Of a DNA stretch of 12,941 bases, positions 1-7,328 are shown piece by piece (position 1 is the first letter of the stretch; the number at the start of each line of letters is the position of its first letter). This DNA comes from an uncultured Treponema sp. (GTDB lineage: Bacteria; Spirochaetota; Spirochaetia; Treponematales; Treponemataceae), in the NCBI GenBank assembly GCA_905236315.1, contig CAJOPO010000364.1, forward strand, positions 1-12,941, in the 5' to 3' direction. Made by a program: the position numbers and the translations under genes. Below the pieces are notes generated by a model. That model saw nothing but the letters and a program-made list of their open reading frames with translations, did not search any database and had not been told where the DNA came from.

Positions 1-116
1 CCCAAAAGTGGAATCCCTATCGCACACAAAAAGCCCGCCGTGCCAAACAAAATTGCAAGTGCCATAATCGGAAAAAGCGGGGCTATCAAGCGGGAAAGTC
101 GTAAAAGTGTTTTCAT
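1..116 (-). CDS. ABC transporter permease/ATPase, CydC-like, N-terminal fragment
   Basis: Partial gene that runs off the left edge. The 38 complete codons visible begin MKTLLRLSRLIAPLFPIMAL and form a basic start followed by a hydrophobic first membrane helix, as in half-size ABC exporters. The start is well supported: an AAGGAGG Shine-Dalgarno lies about 7 nt upstream, and the ATG overlaps the TGA stop of the preceding ABC gene as ATGA, which implies translational coupling. By analogy with CydDC pairs this should be the second half of a heterodimeric exporter. The assignment depends on its partner, because no ATPase motif is inside the window. Confidence 0.7.
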   Translation of the reverse strand, partial: MKTLLRLSRLIAPLFPIMALAILFGTAGFLCAIGIPLL

Positions 117-1762
117 AAAAGCTCCTCCTTTGAAACAGCAGAAACTTCTCCGTTTTCAAAGCGGTAAATTCTATCTGCATTTTCGCAATTTTCAATTCTA
201 TGGGTGATTAAAATGATTGTCTTTTGATTTTTTAGTTTCTCCAAGAGTTCAAGGATTGCGCTTTCACTTTCAACGTCAATGTTAGATGTTGCCTCGTCAA
301 AGATATAAACCTCGCTGTTTTTTAAAAGGGCGCGGGCTATGGAAAGTCTCTGCCTCTGCCCGCCAGAAAGATTTTCACCCCCTTCCGCAATCTTAAAATC
401 AAGGCCGCCCTGCGCTTTTACAAAAGAATCCAGATTCACTTCTTGTAAAACCTGCCATATCTCTTCATCGCGGGCAGAGTTTTTACCTTCCAAAAGGCAG
501 TCGCGCACACTCCCTGCAAAAATCCAATCATGGTGGCTGATGTAGGTTGTGTGCTTGTAAACTGAATCAAGCGACACGTCTTTTAATTCCTCTCCATTTA
601 TAAGAACGATTCCCGTGTAGTCAGTGTAAATGCAGGAAAATATTTTTGCCACCGTGCTTTTTCCAGAACCACTTTTCCCCACAAATGCAGTGCACGTATT
701 TTTCTCTATGACAAGGGAGCAGTTTTTAAGCACAGTGCGTTCAAACTCATAGCCTGCATTTACAAGTTCGTAAACGTTTATTTGATTTTCTTTAAGAGGC
801 GGAAGTGCTTTTGTGCCGTGCGTTTTTTCTTTGGTATCTAAAAACTCAAAGATATTTTTGCTTGCGGTAATTCCGTTCATCGCGGTATGAAAGGCACTGC
901 CCAATCTCCTAAGCGGAATGAAAAAATCTGCGGAAAGCAAAATGCAGACAAAGGCGTTTTCCATAGAAAGATTTCCGATGTAAAATGCAGAAAGAGCCAC
1001 TACTATTCCTAAAGCCGCCCCACCATACGCCACGATGTCCATTATGATAATAGAATTTAGCTGCATGGAAAGCACTTTCATCGTAACCTTTCTAAAATAT
1101 TCGGCTTCCTTTGCCATCTGCGCTGCCTTAAACTCATCTGCGCGGTAGATTTGAAGCGTTGTAAGTCCCTGAAGGTTTTCCAAAAAATTATCCGCCAGCG
1201 AAGCATACTGCGCCCAATATTTGCCCAGCAGCTTTTTTGCAATGCCCTGAACAATCATCATGGAAATGGGAATTAAGGGAATGCAGACTAGAAGCGTTAA
1301 AGCCATTCGCAAATTCAAAAATGCCAAAACGGCAAAACTTGTAACGGCGGCAAGCATACTATAGAAAAACTGTGGCAAGAATGAAGAAAACCAAGTTTCC
1401 AGCTGTTCAACGCCTTCTGTTGCAAGTTGAACAATTTTTGCCGTTGTGGAACTTTCCTGATATTCGGCTCCAAGCCTCAAAAGTTTTTGGTAGATTTTTG
1501 AGCGAAGAGTTTTTTTCACTTGACTCGAAGACCTGTAGCTTGTGTAGGAGGAGGCGATGTTTGACACAACGCTTACACAAAGGCACAAAAGGATTAAAAG
1601 TGCGGGCAATAGCACGTTTTCCCCGCGAGTTTTTAAAATAACGCTCACGGAAAAAATAAGGGCTGTGTTTGCTAAAAGCGCAAGCCATCTCAATAAAACT
1701 GTAAGAAAGACGTATTTTTTTGCATTAGGCACGGCATTTACCAGCCGTTTATCAATCATCAT
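113..1762 (-). CDS. ABC exporter half-transporter, CydD-like (permease fused to ATPase)
   Basis: Inner-membrane ABC half-transporter of about 549 residues, the usual length for this class. The N-terminal half has hydrophobic transmembrane segments. The C-terminal half carries a complete nucleotide-binding domain: Walker A GKSGSGKST (about 362-370), signature LSGGQ (465-469), Walker B VYIFDEA (485-491) and H-loop ITHR (519-522). The Q-loop position reads Ser-His-His instead of the usual Pro-Gln, so the Gln is replaced by His near residue 410. The ORF is open further upstream to 1837, but I chose the ATG at 1762. The extra 25 residues would be encoded partly by the start of a dispersed repeat, and family members begin close to Met-Ile-Asp-Lys-Arg. 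Neither start has a strong Shine-Dalgarno. The CydC-like partner follows with an ATGA overlap. CydDC of other bacteria supports cytochrome bd assembly through thiol or haem transport; the substrate here is not shown by the sequence. Confidence 0.8.
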   Translation of the reverse strand: MMIDKRLVNAVPNAKKYVFLTVLLRWLALLANTALIFSVSVILKTRGENVLLPALLILLCLCVSVVSNIASSYTSYRSSSQVKKTLRSKIYQKLLRLGAEYQESSTTAKIVQLATEGVEQLETWFSSFLPQFFYSMLAAVTSFAVLAFLNLRMALTLLVCIPLIPISMMIVQGIAKKLLGKYWAQYASLADNFLENLQGLTTLQIYRADEFKAAQMAKEAEYFRKVTMKVLSMQLNSIIIMDIVAYGGAALGIVVALSAFYIGNLSMENAFVCILLSADFFIPLRRLGSAFHTAMNGITASKNIFEFLDTKEKTHGTKALPPLKENQINVYELVNAGYEFERTVLKNCSLVIEKNTCTAFVGKSGSGKSTVAKIFSCIYTDYTGIVLINGEELKDVSLDSVYKHTTYISHHDWIFAGSVRDCLLEGKNSARDEEIWQVLQEVNLDSFVKAQGGLDFKIAEGGENLSGGQRQRLSIARALLKNSEVYIFDEATSNIDVESESAILELLEKLKNQKTIILITHRIENCENADRIYRFENGEVSAVSKEELL

Positions 1763-1955
1763 AATATAAAAATACCAAACATAAAAGCAAAATACAAGGG
1801 GAGAATAAGTAAAGGATAGGGGCATAAAGAACTGCACAGCAGGGGGTGTAATCTAGTTAGGTTGTAGTGGTGTTTTTGACTAGGGGAAATGGGGGATTTA
1901 GTTAGAGTAAGTAGACGATAGGAGTTAGAACTTAGTAGGTAGAGCTTAGAAGAGA

Positions 1956-1986
1956 ATGGGATTCCGAACTTGGCTAGGAATCTCAT
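1956..1986. other. Hairpin in repeat copy 1
   Basis: The arms ATGGGATTCC (1956-1965) and GGAATCTCAT (1977-1986) pair over 10 positions with one G-U wobble around an 11-nt loop. No T-run follows on either strand, so this is not a convincing intrinsic terminator. It is the only hairpin I see downstream of the radical SAM stop codon, so the large operon may read through into the ABC genes. Copy 2 has a different short hairpin at the same place. Confidence 0.45.
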
Positions 1987-1992
1987 TATGTT

Positions 1993-2021
1993 ACTATAGC
2001 ACAAAGCGGGGAAGATTGCAA
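1993..2021 (-). promoter_or_regulatory. Promoter-like element in repeat tail, reading toward the ABC genes
   Basis: On the minus strand, TTGCAA (2016-2021) and TATAGT (1993-1998) are separated by exactly 17 nt. The same arrangement occurs in the other repeat copy with an altered -10 hexamer. It points at the CydD-like gene and would give a leader of roughly 220 nt. This is sequence evidence only. Confidence 0.5.
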
Positions 2022-2043
2022 GAGGGAAACCATCTGCTCCACT

Positions 2044-3345
2044 TTACAATAATTCCATATATGCACAAATCAAATACTTTTCTATCATACACGGAGAATC
2101 GCCACATTCGCGATTAGACGCACAACCACCAAAGCACTTCGGCAAAAAGACGCAATCAAAACATTCCTGCGGCAAACACGTAGCAAACTGCCGTTCCTGC
2201 ACCACGCCCGCTATGTTCCCAAAAGATTTATCTTTCCTGCCAACATAATGCTCGCAATTAAATATATCCCCATTCACATCTATTGAAAAAGAAAAAGGGT
2301 CATCCTTCATGCAAGCGTGAATTCTAGGCATCTCATAAAACTTTGTTCCTGCTGTAAGTTTAGAAGGATTTTTAACAGTATGAAACATACTCACAATAAA
2401 TGCAATTTTCTCCGTATCAGACAAAGGATTTACTGTCCCTGAAAGAAAGGCAGGATAATACACCACATTTCCAAATCTATCAAAGCACTTATCCAATTCA
2501 GAAACTAGACGCAAAATATCCTCGCAGTTTTCGCGACAAATATTCAGCCTAATATGAACAAAAATATTCCGCTCTAAAAGCAAGGTAATATTATCTAAAA
2601 CGCTATCTAGCATTTTGCCGTTAGAAGTAATATACCGCTTTTGCTTCTCGTATACTTCAGCAGTACCGTCTAGCGAAATCTGAACATCGCTCACCTTCCA
2701 TTTTATAAACTCATCTGCAATAGCACTAGTTATAAGGCTTCCATTCGTAATAACATAAGATGAAAACTTAATTTCATCCTCGTCTAATTTCGCAGTAAGT
2801 AATCGTATAAAGGGAATATTAAGGAGAGGCTCTCCGCCGAACCAGTTTATTTTCACTTCTTTTAGTGCAGACCTTGCCTTAATAAAAGAAACTATTTTAT
2901 CTGCCGTGCTATCTTCCATAGAGTGCTGGGAAACTCCACTTTCATAACAATATGGACATCGGGCATTACACCTAAGAGTTGTTGTTATGGTTAGCGAAAG
3001 TGGGCGAATAAAATTATATGTATATTCTTTTGCAGCAGCAAGGTACAGCCGTTTTTCATTCATCATATCAGGAATAAAAAAGCCGTTTTCTACTAGTATA
3101 TGAGAAAAATCACTTTCACTTACAGCGCAAGAATTATATTGCTCTGTTTCAGACGGATATAACCTAACAAGCGAATTGTACAAAGTGTTATACAAAAGCA
3201 GTGTTCCGTCATTTTTCTTGTGGCTATACACAAATGCTGATTTTGCATAGCCACATTCAGAAATGCCATCTTGACTTTTCTCTAAACGAAACGCCTCATA
3301 CATCAAATTTAGAATCGTAGAATTCGCACTAATGATAACGTCCAT
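2044..3345 (-). CDS. Radical SAM/SPASM domain protein (peptide or protein maturase)
   Basis: Radical S-adenosylmethionine enzyme of 433 residues. The cluster-binding motif is Cys126-X3-Cys130-X2-Cys133 (CNARCPYC), followed by the GGEP motif near 170-173. The C-terminal SPASM domain is complete and canonical: Cys345, then Gly-X4-Cys364, a gap, Cys395-X2-Cys398-X5-Cys404-X3-Cys408, and Cys427. This fits two auxiliary 4Fe-4S clusters. The first 110 residues resemble the N-terminal domains seen in many SPASM peptide maturases (Leu-Tyr-Asn-Thr-Leu, then Gly-Phe-Phe-Ile-Pro). Such enzymes make thioether or C-C crosslinks in peptides or modify proteins. No obvious short precursor peptide lies beside it. 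The gene is the last of the nine-gene operon, 3 nt after the preceding stop, with only a weak Shine-Dalgarno. The family call is firm; the substrate is unknown. Confidence 0.92.
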   Translation of the reverse strand: MDVIISANSTILNLMYEAFRLEKSQDGISECGYAKSAFVYSHKKNDGTLLLYNTLYNSLVRLYPSETEQYNSCAVSESDFSHILVENGFFIPDMMNEKRLYLAAAKEYTYNFIRPLSLTITTTLRCNARCPYCYESGVSQHSMEDSTADKIVSFIKARSALKEVKINWFGGEPLLNIPFIRLLTAKLDEDEIKFSSYVITNGSLITSAIADEFIKWKVSDVQISLDGTAEVYEKQKRYITSNGKMLDSVLDNITLLLERNIFVHIRLNICRENCEDILRLVSELDKCFDRFGNVVYYPAFLSGTVNPLSDTEKIAFIVSMFHTVKNPSKLTAGTKFYEMPRIHACMKDDPFSFSIDVNGDIFNCEHYVGRKDKSFGNIAGVVQERQFATCLPQECFDCVFLPKCFGGCASNRECGDSPCMIEKYLICAYMELL

Positions 3346-3348
3346 AAA

Positions 3349-3621
3349 CTACTTACTTTTCTTCGTAGTTTTTTTTGCATCATCTGGAATCTCTTCCATA
3401 ACGGTATACAAAAGCATTGTGCGGATTTCCTGCTCCGCGTTATCAGAGATTTCAGACACCTTCTGAATATCTTTCTTTAGGGCAGAAATCTGTTCAATAG
3501 AAGTAGAAGTCTTTTCTTCAAGTGCAGAAAGCCTCTCTTCAACATTCTGCTTAAATGCGTCCAAAGCATCAAGGCGATTAGTTAATCCAACTAACAATTC
3601 TCTATCTAATTTTGTAAACAT
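3349..3621 (-). CDS. Small coiled-coil protein, function unknown
   Basis: Small polar protein of 90 residues, predicted mostly helical. Heptad-like spacing of Leu and Ile (LTNRLDALDAF, then RLSALEE and ISALKKDIQKV) suggests a coiled coil over about residues 10-65. The tail is Lys-rich (KKTTKKSK). I chose the ATG at 3621 because GAGGG lies 7 nt upstream. An ATG at 3642 in the same frame would give 97 residues and overlaps the previous gene's stop as ATGA, but it lacks a Shine-Dalgarno. Both are plausible. It lies between the GGGCC protein and the radical SAM gene, so it may be a partner of either. I recognise no family. Confidence 0.75.
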   Translation of the reverse strand: MFTKLDRELLVGLTNRLDALDAFKQNVEERLSALEEKTSTSIEQISALKKDIQKVSEISDNAEQEIRTMLLYTVMEEIPDDAKKTTKKSK

Positions 3622-3638
3622 AGTAAATCCCTCAAAAG

Positions 3639-4376
3639 TCATTCGTTGACTGTTTCTAAAAGAATATCAGAAAGCTCATAGGCATAAACGTGCTTAGCTC
3701 TCTCCTCTGCAACAGTCTTTTCGGCTTTTTCTTTAGACTGTAAGATAGCTCGATAATCATCTTCTTTTTTTTGCATTGCAGAATCAATTTCATTAAGGCG
3801 GTCTAAAACTTCCTCTTCTATCATCTTTTGCTGTTTCTTCATTGTCTGCTGGATTTTTTCAGACAGTGTTTTAATCGAAGCAGAGCGAACTTCTTTGTAA
3901 AATGAATCAAAGGCTTTTCCTCGTTCTTCATCGTTAGGGTTTTGTAGAAGAAGGGAGAATTCTTTGTCTGTAGGAACCAAGCGCTTGTTCATTTCAGAAG
4001 ACATAAAACCGATGACTTCATTCCTCAGTTTTTCCTGCTGTTCACGGATTCCTTTAATGTTAAGGTATAACGTTTTTCCGCCGTATGCCTTAGAGTTCAC
4101 CCTTTCTACCTCGCGCAGCAATCTATCTAAAGACTTTTCCAAATAGCCCAATATCTTTTCTTCATCTTTTTTAATTGGCCCCTCTTGCTTCTTTTGTATT
4201 TCCGCAATTTCATTTGCTACATTGCGAGCATCATCTGCATTATTAACTTGTCTTGGGTGATAGCCACAGCCAGAATCACTGCAAAATATGCCACTAATAG
4301 CATCCCCAATAGCCGTAGCACCATCTTTAATCATCTGGAAAAAAGGATTGTCCCCAATACAACAACCGCCGCCCAT
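3639..4376 (-). CDS. Coiled-coil protein with MGGGCC N-terminus, function unknown
   Basis: Protein of 245 residues with two distinct parts. Residues 1-42 are Gly- and Cys-rich: MGGGCC at the very start, a short amphipathic stretch (FFQMIKDGATAIGDAISGIF), then Cys32 and Cys37 before Gly-Tyr-His-Pro. Residues 45-245 are strongly charged and helical, with coiled-coil character in 50-120 and 165-230. No signal peptide or membrane-spanning helix is visible. The start is secure, with AGGAGG a few nt upstream of the ATG. The gene follows the LpxD-like acyltransferase by 11 nt and precedes the small coiled-coil gene. The N-terminal Gly-Cys-Cys pattern resembles eukaryotic dual-acylation signals, but bacteria have no known N-myristoyltransferase. 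Modification by the neighbouring acyltransferase or the radical SAM enzyme is conjecture. I recognise no family. Confidence 0.85.
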   Translation of the reverse strand: MGGGCCIGDNPFFQMIKDGATAIGDAISGIFCSDSGCGYHPRQVNNADDARNVANEIAEIQKKQEGPIKKDEEKILGYLEKSLDRLLREVERVNSKAYGGKTLYLNIKGIREQQEKLRNEVIGFMSSEMNKRLVPTDKEFSLLLQNPNDEERGKAFDSFYKEVRSASIKTLSEKIQQTMKKQQKMIEEEVLDRLNEIDSAMQKKEDDYRAILQSKEKAEKTVAEERAKHVYAYELSDILLETVNE

Positions 4377-4387
4377 ATTTCCTCCTA

Positions 4388-5308
4388 CTATAAGTTCCGT
4401 ATCTTTACAAAAGTTTTTAATTCATCAAAATGGTTTCGCGCATAAAAACCAGAAACAACCGCGTTATCTACAATGTCCTTTGTAACGCCAGACTTTGCCT
4501 TTACGATAACGCCGTTTCCGATTTTCACACCACCGTTTATTCCAACCTGCCCAAAAATCATGCAATTATTTCCTATGCGAACATGACCTGCAATTCCTGT
4601 TTGCGACACAATCTTGCAGTTATTACCTATCACGCAATCGTGTCCCACATCAACCGTGTTGCCAATAACAGTATTTTTTCCAATACGAGTTTCCTTAAAA
4701 AGCCCCCTTTGGATAACGCTGTTATTTCCTACCTCTGCATTATCTTCAAGCACAGCTATTCCAATTCCTGCAAATGATTTTATAATGCCTTTTTCTGCGT
4801 AATGATAAAAACTATCCGCACCAATAACTGCACAATTTCCAACTCTCACGCCGTTTCCGATAACGCTACCGCTTTTTATCACAGCGTTTGCACCAATAAG
4901 GCAATTCTCTCCTATTGTTACGTTGTTTTCGATTACAGCACCCGCTGCAATTTTTGTGCCACTTCCAATGTTACAGCCGCATCCTTTCCAGAACGCTCCG
5001 CAATTATGGAGTTCACACATATCTGCATAATCCACTGCAGTCCCAGCTTTGATAAGGCATTTGCAGATTTTTACAAGCGCAGTTTCAATCGGCTCAAAAC
5101 TCATTAAAAGAGGCTTGTCCGTTTGAAAAAGACATGGAGCACACAAAACGGCAGAAGCATTCTTTGCACGCTCAATATCGCGCTTTGAAAAGGCAACTGC
5201 AATTTCTCCCATCTGTGCACTATCTGCATAATCAATGCCAATAATATCCGTTTCGCCACCACAGGAAAACTCGTATTCAAGCAAATCTGCAAAATCACTT
5301 AGTCTCAT
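4388..5308 (-). CDS. LpxD-like left-handed beta-helix acyltransferase
   Basis: Acyltransferase of the hexapeptide-repeat type, 306 residues. Residues 1-100 resemble the N-terminal domain of UDP-3-O-acylglucosamine N-acyltransferase (LpxD). From about 112 to 275, repeated I-G-x-x hexapeptides form a left-handed beta-helix. The segment IGADSF (162-167), then VIQRG and IGKNTVIGN, matches the LpxD pattern around IGADGF and DRGA. His223 in VGHD aligns with the catalytic His of E. coli LpxD (IAHN). LpxD transfers a 3-hydroxyacyl chain from acyl carrier protein to an amino sugar of lipid A. Here no other lipid A gene is nearby, and the gene sits 2 nt after the dynamin-like GTPase gene with almost no Shine-Dalgarno, suggesting translational coupling. 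The acceptor in this operon is unknown. Another amine- or sugar-acylating hexapeptide enzyme is the main alternative. Confidence 0.85.
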   Translation of the reverse strand: MRLSDFADLLEYEFSCGGETDIIGIDYADSAQMGEIAVAFSKRDIERAKNASAVLCAPCLFQTDKPLLMSFEPIETALVKICKCLIKAGTAVDYADMCELHNCGAFWKGCGCNIGSGTKIAAGAVIENNVTIGENCLIGANAVIKSGSVIGNGVRVGNCAVIGADSFYHYAEKGIIKSFAGIGIAVLEDNAEVGNNSVIQRGLFKETRIGKNTVIGNTVDVGHDCVIGNNCKIVSQTGIAGHVRIGNNCMIFGQVGINGGVKIGNGVIVKAKSGVTKDIVDNAVVSGFYARNHFDELKTFVKIRNL

Positions 5309-5310
5309 TG

Positions 5311-6837
5311 TTATTTCTTTGCAAGTTTTTCAAGGTTTTCTACAACATACTCAATGCGCTTATCTGTTTCTGTTTGAATTATCTTTACAAACTTCTTTAA
5401 CTGTCCTGAGTCGTTTCGTATCTTTTCAAAATCCTTTTTATGCTTTTCAAGTTTATTTTCCAGCTCTTCAATGCTAGCATCAGTTGCAGAAATCACGCTT
5501 TTTTCATCAGCACAACGCTCTTCTCCAAGTCTCTTAAGAGATACCATTATATCGCCATAAGCGCGCTTGATGTCTTTTAAGAGCAATTCACGATAGTTCG
5601 ATGCAAGTTGCTTATTGATTACCTCTGCTATTTCGTCAATGCCCGACTCTCGCACCATATCAGGAAGGCTTTCTCTAAGAGAGTCTAAATCTAGGTCAAG
5701 AGAAATAGCAAACCTTTGTAAAGGCTTTTTCTGTTCCTTTTCTAAGCCTGCAAAATCTCGGCATAGGTTGTAGATGTATGCTGCAGAAGGCTTTATGTGA
5801 CTTTGAGCTTGCTCCCTTGTGTCAAAAAACGCAGGACCTACAAATTGCTTTTCTAAGTATGCCTTTTGCTTTGCCCAGTCTTTCTTTGGGTCATTCAGAG
5901 TGTCATAATGTGTTGCGATAATGTAAACTTTGTTTTTATCGTGCGATGAAAAAGCAAACACAGAAGAAATAGTCTGCATCTCTTCAAGCTGAATCTTCTG
6001 AGCGTCAACACAAACAAAGACAGCATTTGCGCGACTAATGTAACCTTTTGTAATCTCCGAGCGATATGCTACAGGGTCTGAAAGACCTGGAGTGTCCACA
6101 AATACTACATTTTCAGGGATGGACTTGGGTAATGTAGAAATGCCAACTTCTATTTCCTTAACAAAATAATGTTCCGCACTCTGCGATGAAGACCACCTTT
6201 TTAACTCTTCCCTAACGTCTTTATCCCTTGCAAATTCCTTGTATTCTTCACGATGTCCAATCCAGTCTGCCTTTTTCTCTTCTGCGCCAAGTTCATTATA
6301 CTCTTGCATAAACTTGTCTGCACCGCTTGTCCTAGAAGCCCAAAGTTTATCCCACTCTTTTTGAGAATAAAAGGTAACGCGAACATAATCGCGTGGACTA
6401 CTTCTAAACTTTGTGAGGGCAGCAGTTTCTGGAGTTACTGCCATAGAAGCATAATTACTTCCAAGCAAGGCATTTATCAAAGTTGACTTTCCTGTCTTGA
6501 TAGTGCCAACAAAGGCAATCTGGAACTCCTGCTTTCTGCACAGTTCCAAAAAATTATTCATCTTGCCTACAAGATTGCGGTCTGCATGCATTTCGGGAAG
6601 ATTAAGAAGAGCTCTGCATTTTTCAATCTTGCGGGTATATAGGTCTACGGTGTCGTCTAGCAAAATTTTTGTATGTGGCACATTCGAGCGCAGATTATCA
6701 AGAATACGCGCAATTTTGAACTCGCTCAAGGAATAGACATCTTTATACTCTCCGTTAAAGCCAAGTAAAGAACCGCAATTATGACAAAAATAAGAACTAT
6801 CATTATTAACATTATGACAGTTTTCACACGTTTTCAT
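5311..6837 (-). CDS. Dynamin-like GTPase with N-terminal zinc ribbon
   Basis: Large GTPase of the dynamin family, 508 residues. The N-terminus is a zinc ribbon (Cys4-X2-Cys7 and Cys18-X2-Cys21). The GTPase domain follows: G1 P-loop GTIKTGKS (111-118), a candidate G2 Thr in VTPETAALTKF (134-144), G3 DTPG (248-251) and G4 THYD (309-312). The C-terminal third is helical, and residues about 450-508 look like a coiled coil. No transmembrane hairpin is obvious, so this is not a full-length BDLP-like protein with a hydrophobic paddle. Known bacterial members bind or remodel membranes, often as paired subunits. AAGGAG sits just before the ATG, starting directly after the stop codon of the previous gene, 11 nt upstream. 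The family call is firm; the cargo and membrane target are not shown. Confidence 0.9.
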   Translation of the reverse strand: MKTCENCHNVNNDSSYFCHNCGSLLGFNGEYKDVYSLSEFKIARILDNLRSNVPHTKILLDDTVDLYTRKIEKCRALLNLPEMHADRNLVGKMNNFLELCRKQEFQIAFVGTIKTGKSTLINALLGSNYASMAVTPETAALTKFRSSPRDYVRVTFYSQKEWDKLWASRTSGADKFMQEYNELGAEEKKADWIGHREEYKEFARDKDVREELKRWSSSQSAEHYFVKEIEVGISTLPKSIPENVVFVDTPGLSDPVAYRSEITKGYISRANAVFVCVDAQKIQLEEMQTISSVFAFSSHDKNKVYIIATHYDTLNDPKKDWAKQKAYLEKQFVGPAFFDTREQAQSHIKPSAAYIYNLCRDFAGLEKEQKKPLQRFAISLDLDLDSLRESLPDMVRESGIDEIAEVINKQLASNYRELLLKDIKRAYGDIMVSLKRLGEERCADEKSVISATDASIEELENKLEKHKKDFEKIRNDSGQLKKFVKIIQTETDKRIEYVVENLEKLAKK

Positions 6838-6848
6838 AGACTCTCCTT

Positions 6849-7313
6849 TTAGATATATTTTGCAAAGTCCCCTACTTTTAGCTGGTAGCCAAGCAGACTA
6901 AACGGCAATTTTTCTAATCTGCCATCCTTTAGGAAGTAGTTCACTCCGTCAAAGTTCATACCAAATTCCGCAATGTGTAAAGACCTGTCATTCAAAAGTT
7001 GCTGTATAGCTTTTTTAATAACACATCTTGCCTCAATAAAACTTGCAACATTTGTGCCATATTCCTGTTCTGTAAAGGCCAACTTTACAAATTCCGTAAT
7101 TGAAGCATCTTTATTTGTAACAATACAAACGCTCAAGTCCTTAGCACTTTCCAAGTTAAAAATCTGAACAACTTTAAAGAGTAGCTTCTCTATATCCTTT
7201 ATTACGCGATTTTCTCTGTAGGGAAAACTTTCATTTCCGTCAAAGTAAATCTGCTCATTTCCATCAAAGACAAAAAACTCGTCCTTGCAAATAATAATTG
7301 TAATTTTTTGCAT
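6849..7313 (-). CDS. Conserved-looking hypothetical protein in the HerA-dynamin operon
   Basis: Protein of 154 residues with no recognised motif. The N-terminus alternates short beta-like stretches (ITIIIC, EFFVFDG, QIYFDG), followed by a long helix and another strand (DLSVCIVTN). The C-terminus is mixed and ends in LLGYQLKVGDFAKYI. The strand order at the start vaguely recalls an actin/Hsp70-type subdomain, but phosphate-binding motifs are absent and I do not claim it. No signal peptide or membrane segment is seen. AAGGA lies 9 nt before the ATG. The gene follows the acidic protein by 15 nt and precedes the GTPase gene by 11 nt, so it is probably a partner protein of one of them. Confidence 0.75.
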   Translation of the reverse strand: MQKITIIICKDEFFVFDGNEQIYFDGNESFPYRENRVIKDIEKLLFKVVQIFNLESAKDLSVCIVTNKDASITEFVKLAFTEQEYGTNVASFIEARCVIKKAIQQLLNDRSLHIAEFGMNFDGVNYFLKDGRLEKLPFSLLGYQLKVGDFAKYI

Positions 7314-7328
7314 TGCACCATTTCCTTA

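Larger units (their letters stand above)
1830..2027. repeat. Dispersed intergenic repeat, copy 1
   Basis: The 121 nt at 1830-1950 align without gaps to 11362-11482 at about 84% identity (19 mismatches, counted by hand). A second conserved block, the tail around 1976-2027, matches 11588-11640. The copies differ in the middle, where copy 2 carries roughly 100 extra nt. The shared sequence starts with AACTGCACAGCAGGG and is rich in TTAG/GTAG words. No transposase or open reading frame is present. It lies between the radical SAM gene and the ABC transporter genes, in the same orientation as copy 2. Confidence 0.8.

Noticed and set aside
1763..1837. Upstream extension of the CydD-like ORF to an ATG at 1837
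   Set aside because: The added 25 residues are partly encoded by the dispersed repeat, have no Shine-Dalgarno, and make the protein longer at the N-terminus than the family pattern suggests.
1956..1986. Intrinsic terminator of the nine-gene operon
   Set aside because: The hairpin is not followed by a T-run on the minus strand, so it is listed only as a hairpin.
1759..2004. 81-residue minus-strand ORF through repeat copy 1
   Set aside because: It is read from the repeat itself, is not kept in copy 2, and has no motif.
4430..5107. Plus-strand ORFs of 62-115 residues
   Set aside because: They are antisense to the hexapeptide repeats of the LpxD-like gene, whose periodic codons leave open frames on the other strand.
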